Source: Micromonospora narathiwatensis (GTDB lineage: Bacteria > Actinomycetota > Actinomycetes > Mycobacteriales > Micromonosporaceae). From it: DNA of 64,000 nucleotides. Positions 17,538-25,548 of this stretch are shown here, piece after piece. Under the pieces are notes generated by a model. The model saw only the letters and a list, made by a program, of their open reading frames with translations, had not been told where the DNA came from and ran no database searches. The translations under genes were made by a program, and so were the position numbers. Numbering within the stretch: the stretch's first letter is position 1; each line of letters begins with the position of its first letter. The stretch covers positions 2,976,001 to 3,040,000 of the forward strand of contig NZ_LT594324.1 of NCBI RefSeq assembly GCF_900089605.1, in the 5' to 3' direction.

Positions 17538-18545
17538 ATGATGAACACCGGCAATTCGATCAGCCGCCGCGGGTTCGGCGCCATTCTGGCGGCCGGGCTG
17601 CTCGCCACCGGGCTGGCCGGGTGCTCCAACAGCGACACCGGCGGCGACGGCGGGAAGAGCGGGGACGGCAAGATCGTGCTCGGGTTCTCGCAGGTCGGCG
17701 CGGAGAGCGGCTGGCGTACCGCGAACACCAACTCGATCAAGGAGGCCGCCGCCACGGCCGGCATCGAGCTGAAGTTCGACGACGCCCAGCAGAAGCAGGA
17801 GAACCAGATCAAGGCGATCCGCAACTACATCCAGCAGAAGGTCGACGTCATCGCCTTCTCGCCGGTGGTGGAGTCGGGCTGGGACACCGTGCTCAAGGAG
17901 GCCAAGGACGCCGGTATCCCGGTGATCCTGACCGACCGCGCGGTCGACTCGGCCGACAAGTCGCTCTACAAGACCTTCCTCGGCTCGGACTTCGTGAAGG
18001 AGGGTCGGCTCTCCGGCGAGTGGCTGGTCGAGCAGACCAAGTCCGCGACGGGCCCGGTGAACATCGTGGAGTTGCAGGGCACCACCGGATCGGCGCCCGC
18101 CAACGACCGTAAGAAGGGCTTCGCGGAGGCGATCGCCGCCAACCCCAACCTGAAGATCATCGCGTCGCAGAGCGGTGACTTCACCCGTGCCGGCGGCAAG
18201 CAGGTCATGGAGCAGTTCCTCAAGGCCAACCCGAAGATCGACGTGCTGTTCGCGCACAACGACGACATGGGCCTGGGCGCGCTGGAGGCGATCAGCGCCG
18301 CGGGCAAGGTGCCGGGCAAGGACATCACCATCATCACCGTCGACGCGGTGAAGGACGGCATGCAGGCCCTGGCCGACGGGAAGTTCAACTTCATCGCCGA
18401 GTGCAGCCCCCTGCTCGGCCCCCAGCTGATGGACCTGGCGAAGAAGGTCCACGCCGGTGAGACGGTGCCGACCCGGATCGAGACCGAGGAGACCACCTTC
18501 ACGCAGGAACAGGCCAAGGAGGCCCTGCCGAACCGCAAGTACTGA
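17538..18545 (+). CDS. ytfQ: Furanose-type sugar ABC transporter substrate-binding lipoprotein
   Basis: A 335-residue periplasmic-binding-protein-like lipoprotein (lipobox LAGC after a twin-arginine-like SRRGFGAIL signal). It binds the imported pentose and delivers it to the downstream permeases. The sugar-binding fold type I shows FSQVGAESGWR at the start of the mature domain, DVIAFSPVV, LTDRAVD and ITVDAVKDGMQAL, closely following the YtfQ pattern. YtfQ systems take galactofuranose and arabinofuranose. An AAGGAG ribosome site precedes the ATG by five bases. Given the arabinofuranosidase upstream, L-arabinofuranose is the likely ligand (inference). The 142-bp spacer from araD has no strong hairpin, so it is probably in the same transcript. 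Confidence 0.9.
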   Translation: MMNTGNSISRRGFGAILAAGLLATGLAGCSNSDTGGDGGKSGDGKIVLGFSQVGAESGWRTANTNSIKEAAATAGIELKFDDAQQKQENQIKAIRNYIQQKVDVIAFSPVVESGWDTVLKEAKDAGIPVILTDRAVDSADKSLYKTFLGSDFVKEGRLSGEWLVEQTKSATGPVNIVELQGTTGSAPANDRKKGFAEAIAANPNLKIIASQSGDFTRAGGKQVMEQFLKANPKIDVLFAHNDDMGLGALEAISAAGKVPGKDITIITVDAVKDGMQALADGKFNFIAECSPLLGPQLMDLAKKVHAGETVPTRIETEETTFTQEQAKEALPNRKY

Positions 18546-18606
18546 CGAGCCGGGCACCCGCACTCGCCACGCGTCCACGCCGTGAGTGCTCGCCGGCACG
18601 ACGAGC

Positions 18607-18639
18607 GGGCCGGCGGTGTGTCGACCACACCGCCGGCCC
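18607..18639 (+). terminator. 14-bp hairpin within the arabinose operon
   Basis: GGGCCGGCGGTGTG pairs perfectly with its complement around a TCGAC loop, 61 bp after the binding-protein stop and about 95 bp before the ATPase. Such stem-loops after ABC binding-protein genes commonly act as partial terminators or mRNA 3' stabilisers, giving excess binding protein; that role is inferred. Confidence 0.65.
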
Positions 18640-18735
18640 GGGGCACTCTCCCGCTCCGTGAGCCGACGGGCCGGGACCGTCGCGCACGGTGGCGGTGGCC
18701 GCGCACCTGACGACAATCACGAAAGGTCTGGTGGG

Positions 18736-20280
18736 ATGTCGGACAGGCATCCGGTCCTGACGATGACCGCGATCAGCAAGTTCTTCCCCGGGGTTCGCGC
18801 CCTCGACGGTGTCGACTTCCGGATGTTCCCCGGCGAGGTGCACGCCCTGATGGGCGAGAACGGCGCCGGCAAGTCCACCTTGATCAAGGTGTTGACCGGG
18901 GTGTACGGCAGCGACGCCGGCACCGTCACGCTCGACGGCGCCCCGGTCTCCTTCACCGGCCCCATGCAGGCCGCCGCGGCCGGGGTGAGCACCGTCTACC
19001 AGGAGGTGAACCTCTGCCCGAACCTCTCCGTGGCGGAGAACATCTTCATCGGGCGTCAGCCGCGACGGTTCGGGACGGTGAACTGGCGCGAGATGCGCCG
19101 CCGCGCGAAGGCCCTGCTGGCCCGCCTCGACCTGCACATCGACGTCACCGAACTGCTGGGCGGTTACTCGCTGGCCGTACAGCAGATGGTGGCGATCGCG
19201 CGCGCGGTCGACGTACGCGCCCGGGTGCTGATCCTCGACGAGCCCACGTCCAGCCTGGACGCCGACGAGGTCGCGCAACTGATGCGCATCATGCGTCAGC
19301 TACGCGACGAGGGCATCGCCATCCTCTTCGTCACCCACTTTCTCGACCAGGTGTACGGGATCGCCGACCGCGTCACCGTACTGCGCAACGGACGCCTCGT
19401 CGGCGAGTACCCGATCGCGGAGCTGCCGCAGTTCGCCCTGGTGGAGAAGATGATCGGCAAGGAACTCGACACCCTGGAACGTCTCGACGAGCAGGCCGGG
19501 CGGGACCTGGCGGCCGTCGAGACGGGCACGCCGGTCGTCGAGGCGACCGGGCTTGCCCGGACCGGCTCCGTGGCGCCGTTCAGCCTCACCATCCACGAGG
19601 GTGAGGTGGTCGGCATGGCCGGGCTGCTGGGATCGGGGCGCTCCGAGGTCGCCCGGTTGCTGTTCGGCGCCGACCGGGCCGACCGGGGCCAGCTCGCCGT
19701 GGACGGCCGGCCGGTCACCATCCGGGGGCCGGTCGCCGCCATCGACCGGAACATCGCGTTCTGCTCGGAGAACCGACGCACCGAGGGCCTGGTGGGCGAC
19801 CTGTCGGTGCGGGAGAACGTCATCCTGGCGATGCAGGCGGCCCGCGGGTGGCTGCGGCCGGTGCCCCGGCGCCGCCAGGACGAGCTGGTCCGGCGCTACA
19901 TCGACGCGCTGAGCATCCGTCCGAGCGACCCGGACATGCCGGTGCGCAACCTCTCCGGCGGCAACCAGCAGAAGGTCCTGCTCGCCCGGTGGCTGATCAC
20001 CGAGCCACGGCTGCTCATCCTGGACGAGCCGACCCGTGGCATCGACATCGGCGCGAAGGCCGAGATCCAGCGCCTGGTGGTGCAGCTCTCCGACGACGGG
20101 ATGGCGGTGCTGTTCATCTCCGCCGAGTTGGAGGAGGTGCTACGGCTCAGCCACAAGGTCGCCGTGATGCGCGACCGGCAGCTGGTCACCCAACTGGCCA
20201 ACGACGACAGCCTCGACGCCGAACGCGTCATGCGCGTCATCGCCAGCGGAGCGGAGCAGAAGGGGCGGGACCAGGCATGA
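18736..20280 (+). CDS. ytfR: Sugar ABC transporter ATP-binding protein with two nucleotide-binding domains
   Basis: A 514-residue fused double ATPase of the ribose/galactofuranose importer class (YtfR/RbsA-like). The first domain has Walker A GENGAGKST and Walker B ILDEPTSSLD with a degenerate signature (SLAVQQM). The second has a degenerate Walker A (GLLGSGRSE), the canonical LSGGNQQKV signature and LILDEPTRGID. That asymmetry is normal for this family. The start chosen is the ATG at 18736 (MSDRHPVLTM); the frame runs back to 18586 but without a ribosome site. Its stop overlaps the first permease start as ATGA. Confidence 0.92.
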   Translation: MSDRHPVLTMTAISKFFPGVRALDGVDFRMFPGEVHALMGENGAGKSTLIKVLTGVYGSDAGTVTLDGAPVSFTGPMQAAAAGVSTVYQEVNLCPNLSVAENIFIGRQPRRFGTVNWREMRRRAKALLARLDLHIDVTELLGGYSLAVQQMVAIARAVDVRARVLILDEPTSSLDADEVAQLMRIMRQLRDEGIAILFVTHFLDQVYGIADRVTVLRNGRLVGEYPIAELPQFALVEKMIGKELDTLERLDEQAGRDLAAVETGTPVVEATGLARTGSVAPFSLTIHEGEVVGMAGLLGSGRSEVARLLFGADRADRGQLAVDGRPVTIRGPVAAIDRNIAFCSENRRTEGLVGDLSVRENVILAMQAARGWLRPVPRRRQDELVRRYIDALSIRPSDPDMPVRNLSGGNQQKVLLARWLITEPRLLILDEPTRGIDIGAKAEIQRLVVQLSDDGMAVLFISAELEEVLRLSHKVAVMRDRQLVTQLANDDSLDAERVMRVIASGAEQKGRDQA

Positions 20281-21347
20281 CCACCTGGAGAACACGCCTG
20301 TCAGGCGTCACCGGTCACCGACTGTTCTGGCCGGTCGTGGTGCTCGTGGCGTTGCTGGTGGCGAACACGGCCTACCGGCCGAGCTTCCTCGCCGTCGAGG
20401 TCAAGGACGGACACCTGTACGGCAGCCTGATCGACATCGTCCGGCTCAGCGCCCCGCTGATCCTGGTCGCCCTGGGCATGACCCTGGTGATCGCCACCGG
20501 CGGGATCGACCTGTCCGTGGGGTCGGTGGTGGCCGTGAGCGGCGCGGTGGCCTGCCTCTACATCAGTCGCCAGCCGGACCAGAGCGACCTCGGCGGCGTA
20601 CTGACCGCCCTGGCCCTCGCGTGCGGGGTGGCGCTGCTCCTCGGCGCCTGGAACGGGGTGCTGGTCGCCGTGATCGGCATCCAGCCGATCATCGCCACCC
20701 TGATCCTGATGGTCGCCGGACGCGGCCTGGCCCAGTTGATCACTTCCGGTCAGATCATCACCATCAACAGCGGTCCCTATCGGATGATCGGGCTCGGCCA
20801 CCTGTTCACCCTGCCGTTCGCGATCATCATCGCCCTGTTGGTGACCCTGACCGTGGCGGTGCTGACCCGCCGTACCGCGCTCGGGATGACCATCGAGGCG
20901 GTCGGCGGCAACGCCGAGGCCAGCCGGCTGGCGGGCATCCGCGCGCGGCGCGTCAAACTGCTCGCGTACGTGGTGAGCGCCGTCTGCGCCGCCGTGGCCG
21001 GGTTCATGATGACCGCGAACGTGTCCAGCGCCGACGGCAACTCGGCCGGGCTGTGGGTCGAACTCGACGCGATCCTCGCCGTGGTCATCGGCGGCACGTC
21101 ACTGGCCGGGGGTCGTTTCCACCTCGGCGGCACCGTGGTCGGCGCGCTGCTCATCCAGACCCTGACCACCTCCGTGTACGCGATGAACATCGACCCGCAG
21201 ACCTCCCTGCTGTTCAAGGCGATGGTGGTGATCGCGGTCTGCCTCATCCAGGCGCCGGCGTTCCGCGCCAGGTTCCGCCGCCGGCGGGTACGCGGAGCGC
21301 CACCGTCGGCCGCGGCGGCCCAGGAGAAGGAGCAGGTGGCAGCCTGA
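20277..21347 (+). CDS. ytfT: Sugar ABC transporter permease (YtfT-like)
   Basis: A 356-residue inner-membrane protein with about 8-10 predicted helices. It carries the conserved [14 protein letters not shown] element of RbsC-type permeases and a late VVIGGTSLAGG loop. It forms the translocation channel together with the next gene product. The ATG overlaps the ATPase stop (ATGA). The C-terminus is a basic and alanine-rich tail (FRRRRVRG). The next gene starts on its last base (TGATG). Confidence 0.92.
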   Translation: MTTWRTRLSGVTGHRLFWPVVVLVALLVANTAYRPSFLAVEVKDGHLYGSLIDIVRLSAPLILVALGMTLVIATGGIDLSVGSVVAVSGAVACLYISRQPDQSDLGGVLTALALACGVALLLGAWNGVLVAVIGIQPIIATLILMVAGRGLAQLITSGQIITINSGPYRMIGLGHLFTLPFAIIIALLVTLTVAVLTRRTALGMTIEAVGGNAEASRLAGIRARRVKLLAYVVSAVCAAVAGFMMTANVSSADGNSAGLWVELDAILAVVIGGTSLAGGRFHLGGTVVGALLIQTLTTSVYAMNIDPQTSLLFKAMVVIAVCLIQAPAFRARFRRRRVRGAPPSAAAAQEKEQVAA

Positions 21348-22342
21348 TGAGTACGACGCAACTGACCACGCGGCTGACCCGACCGGCGTGGTTGCGGCTG
21401 CCTCGGCGGCAGGTCCCGGTGCTGGTCAGCCTCGGCCTGCTGCTGGTCATGTACGGCATCGGCGTCTCGCAGTACCGCGCCTTCTCCAACGTCCAGGTCA
21501 TCTTCAACGTCTTCATCGACAACGGCTTCCTGCTCGTCGTCGCGGTCGGCATGACCTTCGTGATCCTGACCGGCGGCATCGACCTGTCGGTCGGCTCGGT
21601 GGTGGCGATGACCGCGATGGTGTCGGCCGCCCTGCTGCGCGACGGCCTTCCGCCCGCCTTGGTGCTGCTGATCGCGCTGCTGATCGGTCCGACGCTCGGG
21701 TTCGTGATGGGCTGCGTCATCCACTTCTTCGAGATCCAACCGTTCATCGTCACCCTGGCCGGCATGTTCTTCGCCCGCGGCCTGTGCACCTGGATCAGTT
21801 CGGTCTCCATTCCCATCTCCGACGGCTTCTGGACCGACGCCGCGCAACAACGGATCAGGATCGGCGACAACTTCGTGACCGTCAGCGTCCTCATCACGGT
21901 CGCGGTGGTCGCCGTGGCCGCGTACACGCTGGCCTACACCCGGCTGGGCCGCAACGTGTACGCGATCGGCGGCAACCCGCAGTCGGCCCTGTTGATGGGC
22001 CTGCCGGTCGGTCGTACCCGGATCGCCGTCTACACGATCAGCGGGCTCTGCTCGGCGATCGGGGGCATCCTGCTGTCGTTCTACACCCTGTCGGGGGCCC
22101 CGCTGATCGCCGTGGGCATGGAACTGGACGCGATCGCCGCGGTGGTCATCGGCGGCACCCTGCTCACCGGCGGGTCCGGCTACGTGCTGGGCACCATGCT
22201 GGGTGTGCTGGTGCTCGGCGTCATCCAGACACTGATCACCTTCGACGGCACGCTCAACTCGTGGTGGACCAAGATCGTGATCGGCGGCCTGCTATTCGCG
22301 TTCATCCTCCTCCAGCGCCTCATCGCCATCCGCAAGAAGTAA
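21347..22342 (+). CDS. yjfF: Sugar ABC transporter permease (YjfF-like)
   Basis: A 331-residue second permease with the same fold as the preceding one ([26 protein letters not shown]). The combination of two different permeases, one double ATPase and a YtfQ-like binding protein is the signature of the galactofuranose/arabinofuranose importer class rather than the single-permease xylose or ribose systems. A strong AGGAGAAGGAG ribosome site lies inside the end of the upstream gene, and the start shares one base with the upstream stop. Confidence 0.92.
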   Translation: MSTTQLTTRLTRPAWLRLPRRQVPVLVSLGLLLVMYGIGVSQYRAFSNVQVIFNVFIDNGFLLVVAVGMTFVILTGGIDLSVGSVVAMTAMVSAALLRDGLPPALVLLIALLIGPTLGFVMGCVIHFFEIQPFIVTLAGMFFARGLCTWISSVSIPISDGFWTDAAQQRIRIGDNFVTVSVLITVAVVAVAAYTLAYTRLGRNVYAIGGNPQSALLMGLPVGRTRIAVYTISGLCSAIGGILLSFYTLSGAPLIAVGMELDAIAAVVIGGTLLTGGSGYVLGTMLGVLVLGVIQTLITFDGTLNSWWTKIVIGGLLFAFILLQRLIAIRKK

Positions 22343-22370
22343 CCCCGACCCGTTCATCGGAAGGCACCCC

Positions 22371-23876
22371 ATGACTAGCCCAGCCCCGGCCGCGGAGGTC
22401 TGGTTCCTGACCGGCAGCCAGAGCCTCTACGGCCCGGAGACCCTGCGTCAGGTGGCCGCTCAGTCCCAGCAGATCGCCGCGCGGCTCGACGCCGACCCGG
22501 CCATTCCCGCCCGGGTGGTCTGGAAGCCCGTACTCACCTCCAGCGCCGAGATCCTGGCCGTCTGCCGCGACGCCGCCGCGCAGGGGGTCGTGGGGGTCAT
22601 CGCGTGGATGCACACCTTCTCGCCGGCGAAGATGTGGATCGCCGGCCTGGACGCGCTGCGCACCCCGCTGCTGCACCTGCACACGCAGGCGAACGTGGCG
22701 CTGCCGTGGTCCGAGATCGACATGGACTTCATGAACCTCAACCAGGCCGCCCACGGCGACCGGGAGTTCGGGTACGCGCAGACCCGCCTCGGGGTGGCCC
22801 GCAAGACGGTGGCCGGGCACGTCAGCAGCCCGCGGGTCACCGCCCGGATCGCGGCGTGGACCCGGGCCGCGACCGGGTACGCGACGATGCGTTCGCTGCG
22901 GCTGGTCCGCTTCGGCGACAACATGCGCGACGTGGCCGTGACCGAGGGCGACAAGGTCGAGGCAGAGCTGAGGTTCGGCGTCTCCGTCAACACGTACGGG
23001 GTGAACGACCTGGTGCACGCCGTCGACGCCGTCCCCGACCCGAGAATCGACGAACTGGTCGAGGAGTACGCCGACCTCTACCGGCTCGACCCCGCGCTGC
23101 GACCCGACGGCGAGCGCCACGGTTCGCTGCGCTACGCCGCCCGGATCGAGGCCGGGTTGCGGGACTTCCTCAGGGCTGGCGGGTACGGCGCCTTCACCAC
23201 CAACTTCGAGGACCTCGGCGGGCTGCGGCAACTGCCCGGCATCGCCGTGCAGCGGCTGATGGCCGACGGCTACGGCTTCGGCGGGGAGGGGGACTGGAAG
23301 ACCGCCGTGCTGGTGCGCACGCTCAAGGCCATGTCGGTCGGCACCACCGGCGGCACCTCCTTCATGGAGGACTACACCTACGACCTCACCCCGGGTCGGG
23401 AACTCGTCCTCGGCGCGCACATGCTGGAGGTCTGCCCCAGCATCGCCGCCGCGACGCCGACCGTGGAGATCCACCCGTTGAGCATCGGCGGGCGCGAGGA
23501 CCCGGTGCGGTTGGTCTTCGACGCCCGGCCCGGCCCGGCGGTCGTCCTCGGACTGGCCGACCTCGGCGAGCGATTCCGGCTGGTGGCCAACGAGATCGAC
23601 GTGGTCGCCCCACCGCAGCCGCTGCCCAAGCTGCCCGTCGCCCGGGCGGTGTGGCGGCCCCGCCCGGACCTCACCGCCTCCGCGGAGGCGTGGCTGACCG
23701 CCGGGGCACCGCACCACACCGTCCTGTCCCAGGCCGTCGGGATCGAGGAACTGGACGACCTCGCCGAGATGACCCGCACCGAGCTTGTCGCCATCGACGC
23801 GGACACGACCCCCCGGCGGCTCGCCCACGAGATCCGCTCGAACCAGTCCTATTTCCGGCTGGCCAGAGGATTCTGA
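22371..23876 (+). CDS. araA: L-arabinose isomerase
   Basis: A 501-residue enzyme, the usual family length, converting L-arabinose to L-ribulose. Family hallmarks include [11 protein letters not shown] at the N-terminus, [34 protein letters not shown] and the metal-binding glutamates in FEDLGG and FMEDYTYDL with histidine in [11 protein letters not shown]. The ATG follows GGAAGG, 28 bp after the permease stop, so it closes the operon. Its product needs a ribulokinase before AraD can act; that gene is absent here and must be elsewhere. An 18-bp hairpin terminator follows. Confidence 0.95.
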   Translation: MTSPAPAAEVWFLTGSQSLYGPETLRQVAAQSQQIAARLDADPAIPARVVWKPVLTSSAEILAVCRDAAAQGVVGVIAWMHTFSPAKMWIAGLDALRTPLLHLHTQANVALPWSEIDMDFMNLNQAAHGDREFGYAQTRLGVARKTVAGHVSSPRVTARIAAWTRAATGYATMRSLRLVRFGDNMRDVAVTEGDKVEAELRFGVSVNTYGVNDLVHAVDAVPDPRIDELVEEYADLYRLDPALRPDGERHGSLRYAARIEAGLRDFLRAGGYGAFTTNFEDLGGLRQLPGIAVQRLMADGYGFGGEGDWKTAVLVRTLKAMSVGTTGGTSFMEDYTYDLTPGRELVLGAHMLEVCPSIAAATPTVEIHPLSIGGREDPVRLVFDARPGPAVVLGLADLGERFRLVANEIDVVAPPQPLPKLPVARAVWRPRPDLTASAEAWLTAGAPHHTVLSQAVGIEELDDLAEMTRTELVAIDADTTPRRLAHEIRSNQSYFRLARGF

Positions 23877-23887
23877 GTCCCAATATA

Positions 23888-23905
23888 AATTGACCGAGGT
23901 CGATT
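23888..23905. repeat. Imperfect 8-bp inverted repeat past araA
   Basis: AATTGACC and GGTCGATT pair with one mismatch across two bases, in an AT-rich patch just after araA. It could be a minor hairpin or a regulator site for the downstream LacI gene. It does not resemble the TGTTAGC sites. Confidence 0.3.
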
Positions 23906-23958
23906 GGATTTTCGGGCACGTCCGGGCCGGAGCGCACCGACGACCACGCCGGAGACCG

Positions 23959-24010
23959 GGAGTCGCACGGCCCTCCCCACCGCTGTCGCCGTGGAGGGCC
24001 GTGCGACTCC
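23959..24010 (+). terminator. 18-bp perfect hairpin terminator after araA
   Basis: GGAGTCGCACGGCCCTCC pairs exactly with its complement across a 16-base loop. It ends the arabinose operon and separates it from the regulator gene, whose promoter must lie after or within it. Confidence 0.85.
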
Positions 24011-24053
24011 GCCTTCGACGGCGGGGTTACGATGGCCGCGACGTGGAGGTGCC

Positions 24054-25079
24054 ATGATTCAACAGCCGGCCGTGCGTGCCGCAGTGATGAGCGATGTCGC
24101 ACGGCTGGCCGGCGTCTCCCACCAAACCGTCTCCCGGGTGCTGAACAATCATCCGAGCGTCCGGCAGGAAACCCGGGAACGGGTACTGCGGGCCGTACAC
24201 CAGCTCAACTACCGGCCCAACGCACTGGCACGCGGGCTGGCCACCCGGCGTTCCCGCGTCATCGGCGTGGTCAGCTTCGACACGATCCTCTACGGCCCGG
24301 CCGCCACCCTGCTCGGCATCGAGCGCGCGGCCCGCGCCGCCGGCTACGGAATCAACATCGTCACCCTGGAGCGGCTCGACCGGGCCGGGGTGTCCTCGGC
24401 CATCGACGCCCTGGCCGAACAGTCGGTGGCCGGGGTCGTGCTCATCGCCCCGGTGGTCAGCGCCGCGATGGCCGTACACGGCATGCCGACCGGCGTACCG
24501 GCGGTCGTGGTCGAGCTGGGCGGCGACGGTGAGTTGCCCAGCGTCTCGGTCGACCAGGTGGCCGGCGCCCGCCTCGCCGTCGAGCACCTCCTCGAACTCG
24601 GGCACGAGACCGTGTGGCACATCGCCGGGCCGCGCGACTGGCTGGAGGCCCGCGACCGCATCGACGGGTGGCGGCTTGCCCTGGAGACGGCCGGCCGCCG
24701 CGTCCCGCCGGTCATCACCGGGGACTGGAGCCCGCGGGCGGGTTACGAGATCGGGCAGTCTCTCGTCGACCGTCCGGAGATCTCCGCGATCTTCTGCGCC
24801 AACGACCACCAGGCCCTCGGCCTGCTCCGCGCCCTCCACCAGCGGGGCGTGCGGGTGCCGGACGACGTCAGTGTGGTCGGCTTCGACGACATCCCCGAGG
24901 CCGCGTACTTCTCCCCTCCGCTGACCACCATCCGCCAGGACTTCGACGAGGTCGGCCGTCGGTGCGTCGCCGCACTGCTGGAACTGCTGGCCGCTGACCC
25001 GTCCTCCGGGCGAACTAAGCCGCCCCCGGTGCAACCGACGCTCGTGGTCCGGGACAGCAGCGGCAGCCGGAAGTCCTGA
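24054..25079 (+). CDS. LacI-family transcriptional regulator, probable arabinose repressor
   Basis: A 341-residue regulator. The helix-turn-helix (residues 13-35: DVARLAGVSHQTVSRVLNN) and hinge helix (RPNALARGLATRRS) match the LacI consensus. The sugar-binding core follows (IGVVSFDTILYG ... VSVVGFDDIPEAAYFSPPLTTI). Start at 24054 because GTGGAGGT precedes the ATG; the frame is open further upstream. Position next to araA and the four TGTTAGC-GCTAACA-like palindromes (LacI-family half-site style) make it the likely repressor of araD-ytf-araA, GH127 and the P450. No copy of the palindrome is seen in its own upstream region, so autoregulation is not evident. Confidence 0.92.
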   Translation: MIQQPAVRAAVMSDVARLAGVSHQTVSRVLNNHPSVRQETRERVLRAVHQLNYRPNALARGLATRRSRVIGVVSFDTILYGPAATLLGIERAARAAGYGINIVTLERLDRAGVSSAIDALAEQSVAGVVLIAPVVSAAMAVHGMPTGVPAVVVELGGDGELPSVSVDQVAGARLAVEHLLELGHETVWHIAGPRDWLEARDRIDGWRLALETAGRRVPPVITGDWSPRAGYEIGQSLVDRPEISAIFCANDHQALGLLRALHQRGVRVPDDVSVVGFDDIPEAAYFSPPLTTIRQDFDEVGRRCVAALLELLAADPSSGRTKPPPVQPTLVVRDSSGSRKS

Positions 25080-25088
25080 GCCGGGACC

Positions 25089-25127
25089 GTCGACCGGCCC
25101 GGCACGGCACGGCCCGGGCCGGTCGAC
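25089..25127. terminator. 14-bp hairpin between convergent lacI and the hydrolase remnant
   Basis: GTCGACCGGCCCGG pairs perfectly with its complement across an 11-base loop, 9 bp after the regulator stop. It can serve both strands. Confidence 0.75.
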
Positions 25128-25145
25128 GTCAGCAGAACCGGACGG

Positions 25146-25440
25146 TCACGGGACCAGATCCCGCTCGGACCTGGCAGCCGCGAGAAAAATGGCCTGCCGC
25201 TGCGATTCGGTGTGCCGCCCGGCGATGAGCCATTCGTTCGACACCTCCCGCACCCGCTGGAGGAACTGTCCGTGGTTGCGGAACGGCGCCGCCTCCCAGA
25301 CCCGGTCGAGGAACGTCTCGCCGCCCTCGTCCCGGATGCCGTCGTTGGGTACGCCGGTGCTGGCCGAGCCGAAGACGACCTCTGGTTCGACGCGCTTCAC
25401 GTACGGGTGGTAGGCAGCCGCCCAAGTGTTACCGCTAACA
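25146..25440 (-). pseudogene. C-terminal remnant of a secreted hydrolase (GH127-like end)
   Basis: About 95 codons ending in TGA encode only the last part of a larger protein. YVKRVEPEVVFGSASTGVPN and WEAAPFRNHGQF correspond to YFRRVEPTIVFGSVDTGVPN and WDQAPFANHGGF at the end of the GH127 enzyme of this window. No catalytic domain, signal peptide or ribosome site is attached; upstream of about 25430 the frame loses similarity and runs into the end of the next leftward gene. It is most simply the stump of a deleted second arabinofuranosidase-like gene. A palindrome of the LacI-operator type sits exactly at its left-over boundary. Confidence 0.65.
25427..25440. promoter_or_regulatory. LacI-type operator-like palindrome, site D
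   Basis: TGTTACC-GCTAACA has both outer half-sites of the regulon palindrome and one central mismatch, making it one of the two best matches in the window. It lies inside the boundary of the hydrolase remnant, not in front of an intact gene, so it may be a relic of the promoter of the deleted gene or a chance match. Confidence 0.45.
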
Positions 25441-25548
25441 TCAAGGTTGTCAATGCGGACGCGTTCCGGCCAGCGGCGAACGCGCGTTCGTCCGCCGAGA
25501 CTCGTCATGCCTGGGCCGGTGGCTCCGAGGCGGCCACCCTGGCTGCGC

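Noticed and set aside
19848..20276. Longer upstream starts for the first YtfT-like permease and for several other genes with extended frames
   Set aside because: The upstream parts overlap confirmed genes in another frame, lack hydrophobic or family-like sequence, and the chosen starts have ribosome sites or exact stop/start overlaps.
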